The notes under the pieces: model-generated
What the model saw: the letters and a program-made list of their open reading frames with translations, nothing else
Databases searched by the model: none
Told to the model about the DNA's origin: nothing
Origin: DATAMF01 sp036260665
GTDB lineage: Bacteria > Chloroflexota > Anaerolineae > Aggregatilineales > Aggregatilineaceae
Direction: 5' to 3'
Assembly: GCA_036260665.1 (NCBI GenBank)
Contig: DATAMF010000532.1
Span: forward strand, 1 to 27,624
Length of the DNA: 27,624 nucleotides
Position numbers and translations under genes: made by a program
Shown here: positions 1 through 7,539 of the stretch, piece after piece
Layout of the letters: each line of letters opens with the position of its first letter
Position numbering within the stretch: the first letter of the stretch is position 1

Positions 1-333
1 AACCGCCCAGTTTTGAATGTTCCGGTCATCAACCCGCCACCGACGGCTACTCCCGTCCCCGCAACAACGGTTCCCGTAGCGACGGCTACAACCGGCGGTC
101 CCGTCCCGGTCGTGATCGAATTCACGGCAGACAAAACCACCATCAGCTCCGGCCAGTGCGCAAATCTGACCTGGCGTGTGGAAGGGATCAAGGCAGTCTA
201 TCTTCAGGGGGGCGGTGTGGTTGGCGCTGGGACAGTGCAAGTGTGCCCCACGACCACCACAACCTATAACCTGAAGGTCATCAAGATGGATAATGTGGAA
301 GACAACCGCTACATCACCATTACGGTGCAGTAG
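1..333 (+). CDS. Secreted Ig-like domain protein, C-terminal part (5' end outside window)
   Basis: The frame is open from base 1 to the TAG at 331-333, so the gene starts upstream; the first in-window start-like codon (TTG at 13) is probably internal. The visible part begins with a low-complexity Pro/Thr/Val/Ala linker (roughly residues 1-38), as found between domains of exported proteins. A compact beta-rich domain of about 75 residues follows. It contains a 'FTADKTTI' strand, a Gly-Gln-Cys turn, 'LTW', and a second Cys in 'QVCP' before 'TTTTTYNL'. This pattern matches Ig-like repeats that are frequent in Chloroflexota secreted proteins; the two cysteines may form a disulfide. The function of the whole protein cannot be read from this fragment. 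Confidence 0.7.
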   Translation, partial: NRPVLNVPVINPPPTATPVPATTVPVATATTGGPVPVVIEFTADKTTISSGQCANLTWRVEGIKAVYLQGGGVVGAGTVQVCPTTTTTYNLKVIKMDNVEDNRYITITVQ

Positions 334-355
334 CTTTTTAACCTCGTTTGCTTTT

Positions 356-384
356 CCTCCTCTCCAATGATTTTGGGGAGGAGG
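356..384. terminator. Hairpin between convergent genes, possible bidirectional terminator
   Basis: CCTCCTCTCC (356-365) pairs with GGGGAGGAGG (375-384) over 10 bp with one G-T wobble and a 9-nt loop. It lies 22 bp after the + strand stop and 19 bp from the stop of the opposing gene. There is no clear T-tract on either exit side, so termination is inferred from position and stem strength. Confidence 0.45.
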
Positions 385-403
385 ATTGAGGCAAAGGCAG
401 CTA

Positions 404-673
404 TCACGCGTGGGGCTTTCGCCACAGCCAGAAGCGAATGCCCACGATTGGAACGGCCACGCTGAGGGCCACAACTTCGGCTAGAAACGTGTCAGGCGGC
501 AGCAGGAAGAATCCCACGAGGGCCATAACGCTCGCCAGCAGCACCGTGATTACCATAACATTGCCAATTCCGCCGACGATCCAGACCTGATGACTCCCGC
601 AATTCGGGCAGCGGATTGACCCGCTGTTATGTTTAAAGCTGGTGCTGCATTTTTTGCATTCGCATGTGATCAT
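404..673 (-). CDS. Small zinc-ribbon protein with two membrane helices
   Basis: The 89-residue product starts with a zinc-ribbon-like pattern: Cys4, Cys6 and Cys9, then Cys22 and Cys25 in 'CPNC', the layout that binds one Zn(II). Two hydrophobic segments follow (about 33-57 and 62-83), ending in a short basic tail. The ATG at 671-673 is preceded on the minus strand by a GGAG Shine-Dalgarno. It lies downstream of the cyclase-domain gene on the same strand but across 170 bp, with its own upstream direct repeats, so it may be separately transcribed. Small zinc-ribbon membrane proteins are common and mostly uncharacterised; no specific role is assigned. Confidence 0.7.
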   Translation of the reverse strand: MITCECKKCSTSFKHNSGSIRCPNCGSHQVWIVGGIGNVMVITVLLASVMALVGFFLLPPDTFLAEVVALSVAVPIVGIRFWLWRKPHA

Positions 674-710
674 GGGATCTCCTGTATCGTGGGGGAGTGA
701 GCTTGGTAGA

Positions 711-743
711 TTTAACCTGAATCCTCAGTGATTTAGCCTGAAT
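711..743. repeat. Two near-identical 12-bp direct repeats, 21 bp apart
   Basis: TTTAACCTGAAT (711-722) and TTTAGCCTGAAT (732-743) differ at one base and repeat at exactly 21 bp, two DNA helical turns. They lie 38-70 bp upstream of the zinc-ribbon start on the minus strand, a position compatible with a regulator binding the same face of the helix. No regulator can be named. Confidence 0.4.
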
Positions 744-752
744 ACACTCAAT

Positions 753-773
753 CCTAACCTACAGCGGGTTAGG
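753..773. terminator. Hairpin downstream of the cyclase-domain gene
   Basis: CCTAACC (753-759) and GGTTAGG (767-773) form a perfect 7-bp stem with a 7-nt loop, about 70 bp past the stop of the minus-strand cyclase gene. There is no T-tract in the minus direction, so it may be a weak terminator or a structural element. Confidence 0.3.
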
Positions 774-843
774 AAAAGGTTATGGGGCTGATTCGGCATT
801 TTGTGTCAAACTCTTCTGTTAGCCGATCCTGTACAAAAAGTAC

Positions 844-1878
844 TTATCGCTGTTCATCCTCGATCAGTTGGTAGGCGTGCAGCGTTTCGTTGTGGCGGCT
901 GGTCAGTGTGATCGGTCGGAAGCGCTCGCGGTAGACCGTGAGCGTATTGAACACCGTCTCATCAATGGAGATGGTGCCGCGCGGCGTCGCGTTGAGCAGG
1001 TCGAAGGTATGGTTGACGATCTGGCCGACAATGCCTGTCGGCGTGAGGATTAAGTCACCCACGCAGACCGTTGCCTTGAATTGCAGCGGTGGGAGTTCGT
1101 CCCGCTTGTCGTTGTAGATGTCGGCCAGTGCGCGCAGATTGAGCAGGCCGTGTACTGCGTCATCGCCCTCGGTGAACGTCACCAGGGCCATGTCCGCGAT
1201 GAACTGCCGCACCCGGCCTTTTAGTCCGGCCACCGCCTGGCGGTGCAGATCGCCCCAGGTCATCAGCCATTGGTGGATGTCGCTGGGCGCGCGGTTTTCG
1301 CTGTGCGGGATCAGCCCGTGGAGGTCGGTAATCATCAGGAAGACCTGGGGATCAACGTAGCTGGCCTCCACGGATACGAGTTCAAAGAGAGCAATCGTCT
1401 GGTGCCAGCCGCGCGGACGGGCTTCGGTGATGCGCTCGAAGGTGAATTCCGCATCGTCGGCTACTTCGCGTACCGCCTGGGTGACATAGACATGATTGGC
1501 AGGCACATCTTTTTCCAGCCGCGACACCAGTGCTACCCCGTCGCCCAGAATATCGTCATCTTCGAGTGTCACATCGGCGGTGTTGAGGATGAGACGCACC
1601 CCGTCCAGCGAAATTCCGGCGGGGGTGTGTGTTTGGCGCAGGAACTGCTGCCGAATCTTTTCGGCGGCGCGGAGTCCCTGGCACACACTGTCGAAGGTCG
1701 CCAGATAGCCATCCCCCGTGAACTTGATGACCCGGCCTTCGTGAGCTTCGATGCTTTGCCGGATTGGTAAAATAGCATCTTGCAGGTAATCTACCGCCTG
1801 GTCTTGTGGAATAGATGTGACATGCGCGCTCGAACCGACGAGGTCCGCCAGTAGAATAGTAAGTGTTCGTGTGGTCAT
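844..1878 (-). CDS. Tandem class III adenylate/guanylate cyclase-domain protein
   Basis: The 344-residue soluble protein has two cyclase homology domains in one chain. Domain 1 (about 5-168) has the first metal Asp12 in 'ADLVGS', Lys52 and the second metal Asp56 in 'FTGDGY', and 'GDGVALVSRL' where the family usually has Asn and Arg; Arg120 is kept but Asn is replaced by Ala116. Domain 2 (about 178-338) is more diverged: Asp185 and Asp229 sit at the metal positions and Asn289 is present, but the Arg position is Asp293. Class III enzymes build active sites from two domains, so catalysis is uncertain; it could be a weak cyclase or a nucleotide-binding regulator. There is no membrane segment. The ATG at 1876-1878 follows a G-rich stretch and is divergent from the kinase gene at 2011. 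Confidence 0.85.
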   Translation of the reverse strand: MTTRTLTILLADLVGSSAHVTSIPQDQAVDYLQDAILPIRQSIEAHEGRVIKFTGDGYLATFDSVCQGLRAAEKIRQQFLRQTHTPAGISLDGVRLILNTADVTLEDDDILGDGVALVSRLEKDVPANHVYVTQAVREVADDAEFTFERITEARPRGWHQTIALFELVSVEASYVDPQVFLMITDLHGLIPHSENRAPSDIHQWLMTWGDLHRQAVAGLKGRVRQFIADMALVTFTEGDDAVHGLLNLRALADIYNDKRDELPPLQFKATVCVGDLILTPTGIVGQIVNHTFDLLNATPRGTISIDETVFNTLTVYRERFRPITLTSRHNETLHAYQLIEDEQR

Positions 1879-2010
1879 ATCGCCCCCGAAAAATTAATTC
1901 GCTTGCACCATACCACGAAACCGGTCAATTGCGCCAGTGTTTGGCCTGTTGGCGAATTAGGGCGATCATGAAGCCTGTGGATCAGCTTTGCAAAGTATGG
2001 GGTATCGTGC

Positions 2011-3597
2011 ATGGCACATGAACCACAACCACTACCGGAACCAGAACAGCCCCCCGAAGAAGAACAAGGACGTGCCCAACCCGCCAAGCGCTTAACCACA
2101 AGCGAGTTGGTCGGCAAAACGCTGGGGGATCGGTATCGTTTTGAGGATTTGTTAGGGGAGGGGACTTTTGCGCGAGTCTTTCGCGTCCATGACCTGTACC
2201 GACGGGTCGATCTGGCCGCCAAAGTGCTGCGCAGTGACATTGCCCATGAACCCGCCTTTCTCGAACGTTTCCGCCGCGAGGCGATGGTCCTGTCTAAGCT
2301 TCAGCATCCGAATATTGTGCGCTACTACGACACGGTTGAGATGGATGGTGTGGTCTTCATTCTGACCGACTATATCCCCGGCGAAACGCTGCAACAACTA
2401 CTGCATGACCTCAATAAACCCCTGTCCCCGCTGGAATCGCTGACGTATCTGACCCCATTGGCTGCGGCGCTGCATTATGCGCATCGTGAGGGTGTGGTCC
2501 ATCGTGATCTAAAGCCCGCCAATATTCTGTTGGGCGAAAAGAATCACCTCTACATTACCGATTTTGGCATCGCGCGGATTCTGAGCGATACCAGCACGCT
2601 GACGGTGGATACGACGGTTGGCACGCCACATTATATGTCGCCGGAGCAAATTCTGGCGGGCAAGGTGACGGCAGCCACCGATATTTATGCGCTGGGCGTG
2701 ATGTTGTACCAGATGTATACCGGGCGGCTGCCGTTTACGGGGGAAAGCGAAGATACTGCCGGAACCACAACCGCTGTGCGGATTGTATACGAACATCTGC
2801 ATGTCAAGCCAAAGCCGCTTAGCGAGATTAATCCCCGTATTTCCAAAGCGGTTGAAGATGTTGTGCTGCGCTGCCTGGAAAAAGACCCTGAGCAGCGATA
2901 TGCCTCGGTGAGCGAGGTCTATGATGCGCTGACGGATGCGATTGGTACGCCGTCCGTGTCGCTGGATGCGCAATCCCTCGCGGAGGCTGTGCGTTCGCCA
3001 GCGCCTGAAAAGCCCGCGCGGTCGTATGACCGTGTGGATGCGCGGACGGTTCCCGATTACGTGCCTGATTATGCGGTTGATGAAGACTCGTATGAAAAGC
3101 CGAAGCGCAAACGAAAGTCGGATTTTCGGCAGGAGATGCATGATTATCGGGCTGAAGTTCGGCTGGAACGTAAAGGGGAAAAGGAACGCGAAAAAGAACG
3201 TGATAACGCCGAAAAAGAGCAGGAAAAAGAAGGCGAAAAAGAACAGGAAAAAGGCGAATTTTGGGGTGATGTTGCCCCTTCGGACCGGCTGGCCCAGCTC
3301 ACCTGGGGTGGGATTGTGTCATGGGCGGGCATTGTGTTGCTGCTCAATTCGGTCAGCGGAATCTTTAATAATCCCTGGTCGTGGGTGTTAACCGGGGCCG
3401 GATCGCTGCTGCTGGTTGAGGTCGGAGTCCGGCTGTTTGTGCCGGCGTATCGCTCTAATCCGGGTGCTCGCCTGATTTTGGGTGTGGTGCTGCTGATGTT
3501 GGGGTTAGGGATTGGCTTTAGTATTGGTACCTTGTGGCCGCTGATTTTGATTATGATCGGGGTCAGCATCCTGATCAATCATCTAGTCGATAAATAG
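2011..3597 (+). CDS. Membrane Ser/Thr protein kinase with C-terminal four-helix membrane module
   Basis: This 528-residue protein has a complete Hanks-type kinase domain at about 43-310: glycine loop at 49-56, Lys71, alpha-C Glu90, HRDLKPAN with catalytic Asp166, DFG with Asp184, and a GTPHYMSPEQ activation segment at 204-213. A Pro/Glu-rich stretch precedes it. A highly charged Lys/Glu linker (about 363-415) leads to four hydrophobic segments (about 432-450, 456-477, 486-503, 508-525). Unlike many bacterial kinases it has no large extracellular sensor, so the membrane module or a partner probably supplies the signal. It heads a co-directional set with the secreted TPR gene (16-bp gap) and the HAMP gene, which suggests a shared envelope signalling role. 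Confidence 0.93.
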   Translation: MAHEPQPLPEPEQPPEEEQGRAQPAKRLTTSELVGKTLGDRYRFEDLLGEGTFARVFRVHDLYRRVDLAAKVLRSDIAHEPAFLERFRREAMVLSKLQHPNIVRYYDTVEMDGVVFILTDYIPGETLQQLLHDLNKPLSPLESLTYLTPLAAALHYAHREGVVHRDLKPANILLGEKNHLYITDFGIARILSDTSTLTVDTTVGTPHYMSPEQILAGKVTAATDIYALGVMLYQMYTGRLPFTGESEDTAGTTTAVRIVYEHLHVKPKPLSEINPRISKAVEDVVLRCLEKDPEQRYASVSEVYDALTDAIGTPSVSLDAQSLAEAVRSPAPEKPARSYDRVDARTVPDYVPDYAVDEDSYEKPKRKRKSDFRQEMHDYRAEVRLERKGEKEREKERDNAEKEQEKEGEKEQEKGEFWGDVAPSDRLAQLTWGGIVSWAGIVLLLNSVSGIFNNPWSWVLTGAGSLLLVEVGVRLFVPAYRSNPGARLILGVVLLMLGLGIGFSIGTLWPLILIMIGVSILINHLVDK

Positions 3598-3613
3598 CCT
3601 TAAGGATAAAAGC

Positions 3614-5077
3614 ATGAAACGCATAGGATATGGAATACTCTTGTTTATTGCAGTGTTGGCCTGTCTACCTCTGGATGGTGTGAGTTTCGCCAGCCCACCC
3701 GCGCAGGATGGCTGTGATCCGAACCTGGATTATGTGGCAGCGGTGCAAGAAGCCGAAACCTGGGAAGCTGCGCTGGAAATGGCGAACTGCGCGGTTGAAG
3801 TCGCGCCGGATAGCAATATTTCCTATCTTTTGCGCGGCGTGGTCTACCAGGAATTGGGCGATGATGAAGCCGCGATTGCCGATGTGGATATGGCGTTGCA
3901 GTTGAATCCAGATGATGTGACTCCGCTGTTTGTACGAGGCAAGTCGTACCAATATCTGGGCGATGATGAGGCGGCAATTGCGGATTTTAATACTTATCTG
4001 GGCGCTTATCCCGATGATTCGGAAGCATACTATTTCCTGGGCCTGTCGCTCCAGTATATGGGGGATGATGCAGCGGCGGTTGAGGCGTTTAGCGCCGCTA
4101 TCGATCTGGCTGAGGATTCATATTATTTCACCTATCGCGCATTGTCGGAACTGTACCTGGATGATCCTGATGCTGCGTTAGCCGATTTGGATTATGCGCT
4201 GGAACTTGATCCTGATAATTATTGGGCGTATGTGTATCGCGGCGTGGTCTACCAGGAATTGGGGCAGGACGAGGACGCGCTGGCTGACTTTAACCAGGCC
4301 GTCGAAGTGAATGACCTGGACCCGCTCGTTTATACGCTGCGCGGCGAAACGCTGTTTTACCTGGAACGCGATGAAGAAGCCTTAGCGGATCTGAATTATG
4401 TATTTGAGTTGGCTGAAGATTCCGAACTCGTGACGGATGAAATTATGGCCGACACGTATTTTTATCGCGGGTCGCTGTATTACTATACAGGCGAATATGA
4501 TCTTGCTGAGGATGATCTGAGCCAGAGTCTCGAATTGAATCCCGAAGATGAATGGGGTTACGCGGTGCGCGGCGAGACGTATGAAGCGCTGGGTGAAGAT
4601 GAACTGGCGCAGCAGGATTATGAATCTGCTTCGGAGTATGCCGATGAGGAAGATGCTGACCTGCTTGGGGAGTACCTTGAGGAGTCGGCTGACGATGAGG
4701 GCGGTGAGGATGTCCTCGATGATAGTGGCGAAGACCTGGGCGATACGGGTGAGGATACCGGTGAAGACACCAGCGGCGATACGGGGGAAGATACCGGTGA
4801 AGACCTGGGCGATACGGGGGAAGATACTGGTGAAGACACCAGCGGCGACACAGGTGGCGATACGGGTGAAGACACCGGCGGTGATACGGGCGGCGGGGAT
4901 GAGAGTGGCGGCGAAGAGACGGGACGTCTCGATATGGTGAAAGCATTCTACGGCAAACCTGCCATGCAAACCACACCTACTCGTTCGACCTTACGTAACC
5001 GCACCAATGCGTCGGTACGTGATTCCAGTCGAGGCCGCAACCGGGGATCGCTGCGTGGGACAACGACAGTCCAGTAG
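3614..5077 (+). CDS. Secreted TPR protein with acidic repeat tail
   Basis: The 487-residue product has an N-terminal signal peptide (basic start, hydrophobic core about 5-20, likely cleavage after 'SFA' near residue 27). A Cys at 17 could be read as a lipobox, but it sits inside the core. About seven to eight TPR units follow (about 34-365), with strong matches such as 'RGVVYQELG' and 'ALELDPDN'. The domain is unusually acidic. The tail has a Gly/Asp/Glu/Thr repeat (about 370-435) and ends in a basic Arg/Ser/Thr-rich stretch. It probably acts outside the membrane as a protein-binding scaffold. It begins 16 bp after the kinase stop, with AAGGAT upstream of the ATG. Confidence 0.85.
   Translation: MKRIGYGILLFIAVLACLPLDGVSFASPPAQDGCDPNLDYVAAVQEAETWEAALEMANCAVEVAPDSNISYLLRGVVYQELGDDEAAIADVDMALQLNPDDVTPLFVRGKSYQYLGDDEAAIADFNTYLGAYPDDSEAYYFLGLSLQYMGDDAAAVEAFSAAIDLAEDSYYFTYRALSELYLDDPDAALADLDYALELDPDNYWAYVYRGVVYQELGQDEDALADFNQAVEVNDLDPLVYTLRGETLFYLERDEEALADLNYVFELAEDSELVTDEIMADTYFYRGSLYYYTGEYDLAEDDLSQSLELNPEDEWGYAVRGETYEALGEDELAQQDYESASEYADEEDADLLGEYLEESADDEGGEDVLDDSGEDLGDTGEDTGEDTSGDTGEDTGEDLGDTGEDTGEDTSGDTGGDTGEDTGGDTGGGDESGGEETGRLDMVKAFYGKPAMQTTPTRSTLRNRTNASVRDSSRGRNRGSLRGTTTVQ
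4735..4890 (+). repeat. In-frame tandem repeat encoding an Asp/Gly/Glu/Thr tail
   Basis: A 69-bp (23-codon) unit starting at 'LGDTGED' occurs twice back to back and continues as degraded six- and nine-residue Gly-Asp-Thr units. All units keep the frame. The segment is low-complexity and strongly acidic, and could change length by slippage. Confidence 0.75.
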
Positions 5078-5116
5078 CATCGCATGGAGGGTACGAGAAA
5101 AGGCCGGATAACGCAG

Positions 5117-6334
5117 ATGAAAAAACTACAAGATGTGAGCATTCAGAATAAGCTGATCGGCGTTTTTGCGGTGGTGTTTCTGGTTGGTGTGCTGGCGATT
5201 GGTTGGAATATTCGGACTATCGATGATGCGAAGTCTGAGATCAATACTGCGATGACCGCCAACAAAAAAGAAGTCGTTGATACGTTTGCTTCCAGCCGTG
5301 ATGAAGTCGGGGACGCTGTAGCGACGGGACAGACGGAAGTATTCAACGTGTTTGATCAAAGCGATGAGCTGCTGCACCTATTCCGCATCCAGCGCGAATT
5401 TTATGAGATGGAAGCGGTTGAGAAAGATTATGTGCTGGCGGCTGATCCGGCTGACCCGTCTGGTATGGTGGATATTCACCATACAGTCGAGGGCTGGCTG
5501 GAGGACGATATTGCTTCGGGGATCGAACTTGCCACCGATGATACCGTTGCTGAAACGTTGACGACGCTTCAGGGAGAGTTGCAAGCGGAAGCGGAATTCT
5601 TCGATCAACTGGTCAGCACGATGCAGGATAATCCTGCTGCCGCACAGCAGATGTCGCTGTCACGTTCCGTTCAGCGGGTGGATGCTGTTTATAATCCGCT
5701 GGATCAACTGATCAACGATCAATGGGATGCTCAGATCGAGAGTTCCGATGCAACCCGCGCGCAGATGGGGACAACCCTTGGCGAAGTACGTAACAAGCTG
5801 GAACAGACGTTAGCCAAAACCGATGACAGTATCAAAAAGACGGTGGATCGAGCGAATGATCAGATGGATCAGGCGATTCTGATCAGCGTGTTTACCGTGA
5901 TCGTGTTTTTGATCGCCGGGGTAGTGGCGGCCAGCGTGGTGCTGATCATCTCGCGGCAGATTGTGCGGCCCGTGCTGGAAATGTCGGATGTGGCGCAGGC
6001 CATTGAAAATGAGCAGCTTAGTAACGCAGACCAGTTGGAACCATTGGGCAACCGGGCGGATGAAATCGGCCAGTTGGCGCGGGTGTTCCGGCGCATGGCG
6101 AACGAAGTCTTCACCCGGATCGAGCGCTTGAAGCAGCAGGTTGCCGAACTAAAAATTGTGATCGATGAAAAGAAGCTATCGCAGGAAGTGTCCGAGATCA
6201 CCAACAGCGACTATTTCCAGGATTTGCAGGCGCGGGCGAATTCCTTACGACGGCGGGATCGACGCCAATCCCCGACTACGCCGCCGGAACCGCCCGCTGG
6301 GGGAACCGATAAAAACGACAATACGCCCACCTAA
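5117..6334 (+). CDS. HAMP-domain membrane receptor without a recognised output domain
   Basis: The start at 5117 is chosen over an in-frame ATG at 5084 because it gives the usual receptor N-terminus (MKKL...) directly before the first membrane helix; AAGG lies upstream. The 405-residue product has TM1 (about 12-31), a mostly helical extracytoplasmic region of about 220 residues resembling four-helix-bundle sensors, TM2 (about 253-279) and a HAMP domain (about 280-335). A coiled coil (about 333-355) follows, then a short motif with 'EVSEITNSDYFQDLQ' near 357-371. The end is basic then Pro-rich. There is no methyl-accepting, kinase or cyclase domain, so it may signal through a partner, perhaps the kinase three genes' span upstream. 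It overlaps the convergent GH3 gene by 4 bp. Confidence 0.82.
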   Translation: MKKLQDVSIQNKLIGVFAVVFLVGVLAIGWNIRTIDDAKSEINTAMTANKKEVVDTFASSRDEVGDAVATGQTEVFNVFDQSDELLHLFRIQREFYEMEAVEKDYVLAADPADPSGMVDIHHTVEGWLEDDIASGIELATDDTVAETLTTLQGELQAEAEFFDQLVSTMQDNPAAAQQMSLSRSVQRVDAVYNPLDQLINDQWDAQIESSDATRAQMGTTLGEVRNKLEQTLAKTDDSIKKTVDRANDQMDQAILISVFTVIVFLIAGVVAASVVLIISRQIVRPVLEMSDVAQAIENEQLSNADQLEPLGNRADEIGQLARVFRRMANEVFTRIERLKQQVAELKIVIDEKKLSQEVSEITNSDYFQDLQARANSLRRRDRRQSPTTPPEPPAGGTDKNDNTPT

Positions 6335-7473
6335 CCCTGGCGGCGCGTGTCGAGTTGGATGATGCGGCGCATCCAGTAAGCGGCGCGTGTCCATTTGCGG
6401 TCGCGCCCAATACAGAGGAAATAGGGCGGTTTGCGGGCACGGATGATGTCTAAAATTTTGTAACGTGGCAAAACGGGCGTGCTAACCACCAAGCTGCCCG
6501 TTTCGCCCGGTTCCATCTCATATAACATCTTGATTCCATCGTTGGTTTCCACTTCAAAAAAGTAGAGATCATAATTCGGCACCCAGGCGCGGTGATTATC
6601 GCGCTGCTGGCCGAACATGCCTTCTGTTGCTCCATAAATTTCTACCAGCCCGGTTTGCTGCCCATACATTGCCAGCAGACGGGGGCGATAGATGGTATTG
6701 ATTCCGGCTGTACTACCCAGGGACAGCACGCCGAATTGCCAGACCTCTTTGGGATATTGTCCATAGTTGCGTTTCAGCCAGCGCCCGAACTTCACGGCCA
6801 CCTGTGCCGCGCCGCCGACAATCGTTATATTCTCGGCTTTGGCCGCTTCATAGGCGAGCTTAAACCGCGCGTTCCACGATTCTTTGTCTGTATCACCGCC
6901 CAATTCATCAATGGCTTCTTGCGAGGGAATCGTTTTGATGGGGGTGCGGGCGGCAACGTGTTTGACATAAATCCCGGTGGCATAGCCATATTCAATGGTG
7001 CGTCCGTTGACTTCCATGCTGCCGACGATACTTGGAAAGCTCAGGTTGAGATTGGAGCCGAGCAGAATTTCAAAACGCTTACTGTAGAGCACATACTGAA
7101 TCACGGCGCGGGCGGCATTGTGGCGCATTTCCATATCACGCGGGGTCATGGGAATATATTTGCTTTGCCCGGTGGTTCCGCGCGTCATGGCCCAGCCGAG
7201 AGGATCGGCTTCCAGAAGCGCGTGGGTGTCCCCCGCCATCACGCGGCGCAGGATTGGTTCATAATCGGTGTAGGTCATGATCGGAAAAGCGGCGCGGTAA
7301 TCGGCAATGGAACCGACCTGTTCGGCTTGGTGCTGCTGACCATATTCGGTTTTGGCGTAAATTTTGAGCAGATTTTGGAGCACTTCTTCCTGTGTTTGGG
7401 GCGTGTTTTCCAGCGAGTTATACCAGGGCTGAACAAAGGCTTGCAGAATGGGCGCAATGGGGTTTTCGCTCAT
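6331..7473 (-). CDS. GH3-family acyl-adenylating enzyme, C-terminally short
   Basis: This 380-residue protein resembles the GH3 family, whose plant members adenylate jasmonate or auxin and join them to amino acids. The nucleotide-binding motif is visible as 'TRGTTGQSKYIPMT' (97-110), and 'EIYGATEG' near residue 290 matches the family's second adenylation motif. The end, 'IGRDRKWTRAAYW', is family-like but there is no room for the roughly 100-150-residue C-terminal lid domain of longer relatives, so it may stop at adenylation or use a partner. The substrate is unknown. ATG at 7471-7473; AAGGA lies about 11 nt upstream. It is 66 bp downstream of the TIR-TPR gene and could be its last operon member. 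Confidence 0.8.
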   Translation of the reverse strand: MSENPIAPILQAFVQPWYNSLENTPQTQEEVLQNLLKIYAKTEYGQQHQAEQVGSIADYRAAFPIMTYTDYEPILRRVMAGDTHALLEADPLGWAMTRGTTGQSKYIPMTPRDMEMRHNAARAVIQYVLYSKRFEILLGSNLNLSFPSIVGSMEVNGRTIEYGYATGIYVKHVAARTPIKTIPSQEAIDELGGDTDKESWNARFKLAYEAAKAENITIVGGAAQVAVKFGRWLKRNYGQYPKEVWQFGVLSLGSTAGINTIYRPRLLAMYGQQTGLVEIYGATEGMFGQQRDNHRAWVPNYDLYFFEVETNDGIKMLYEMEPGETGSLVVSTPVLPRYKILDIIRARKPPYFLCIGRDRKWTRAAYWMRRIIQLDTRRQG

Positions 7474-7539
7474 CAGACGATTTATCCTTCAAACGATGTA
7501 GATGCAACGACTATTGTACTGGATCAGTGGCGGAAAGGG

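Noticed and set aside
4735..4890. CRISPR-like array
   Set aside because: The repeats are in-frame coding units with no spacers of constant length.
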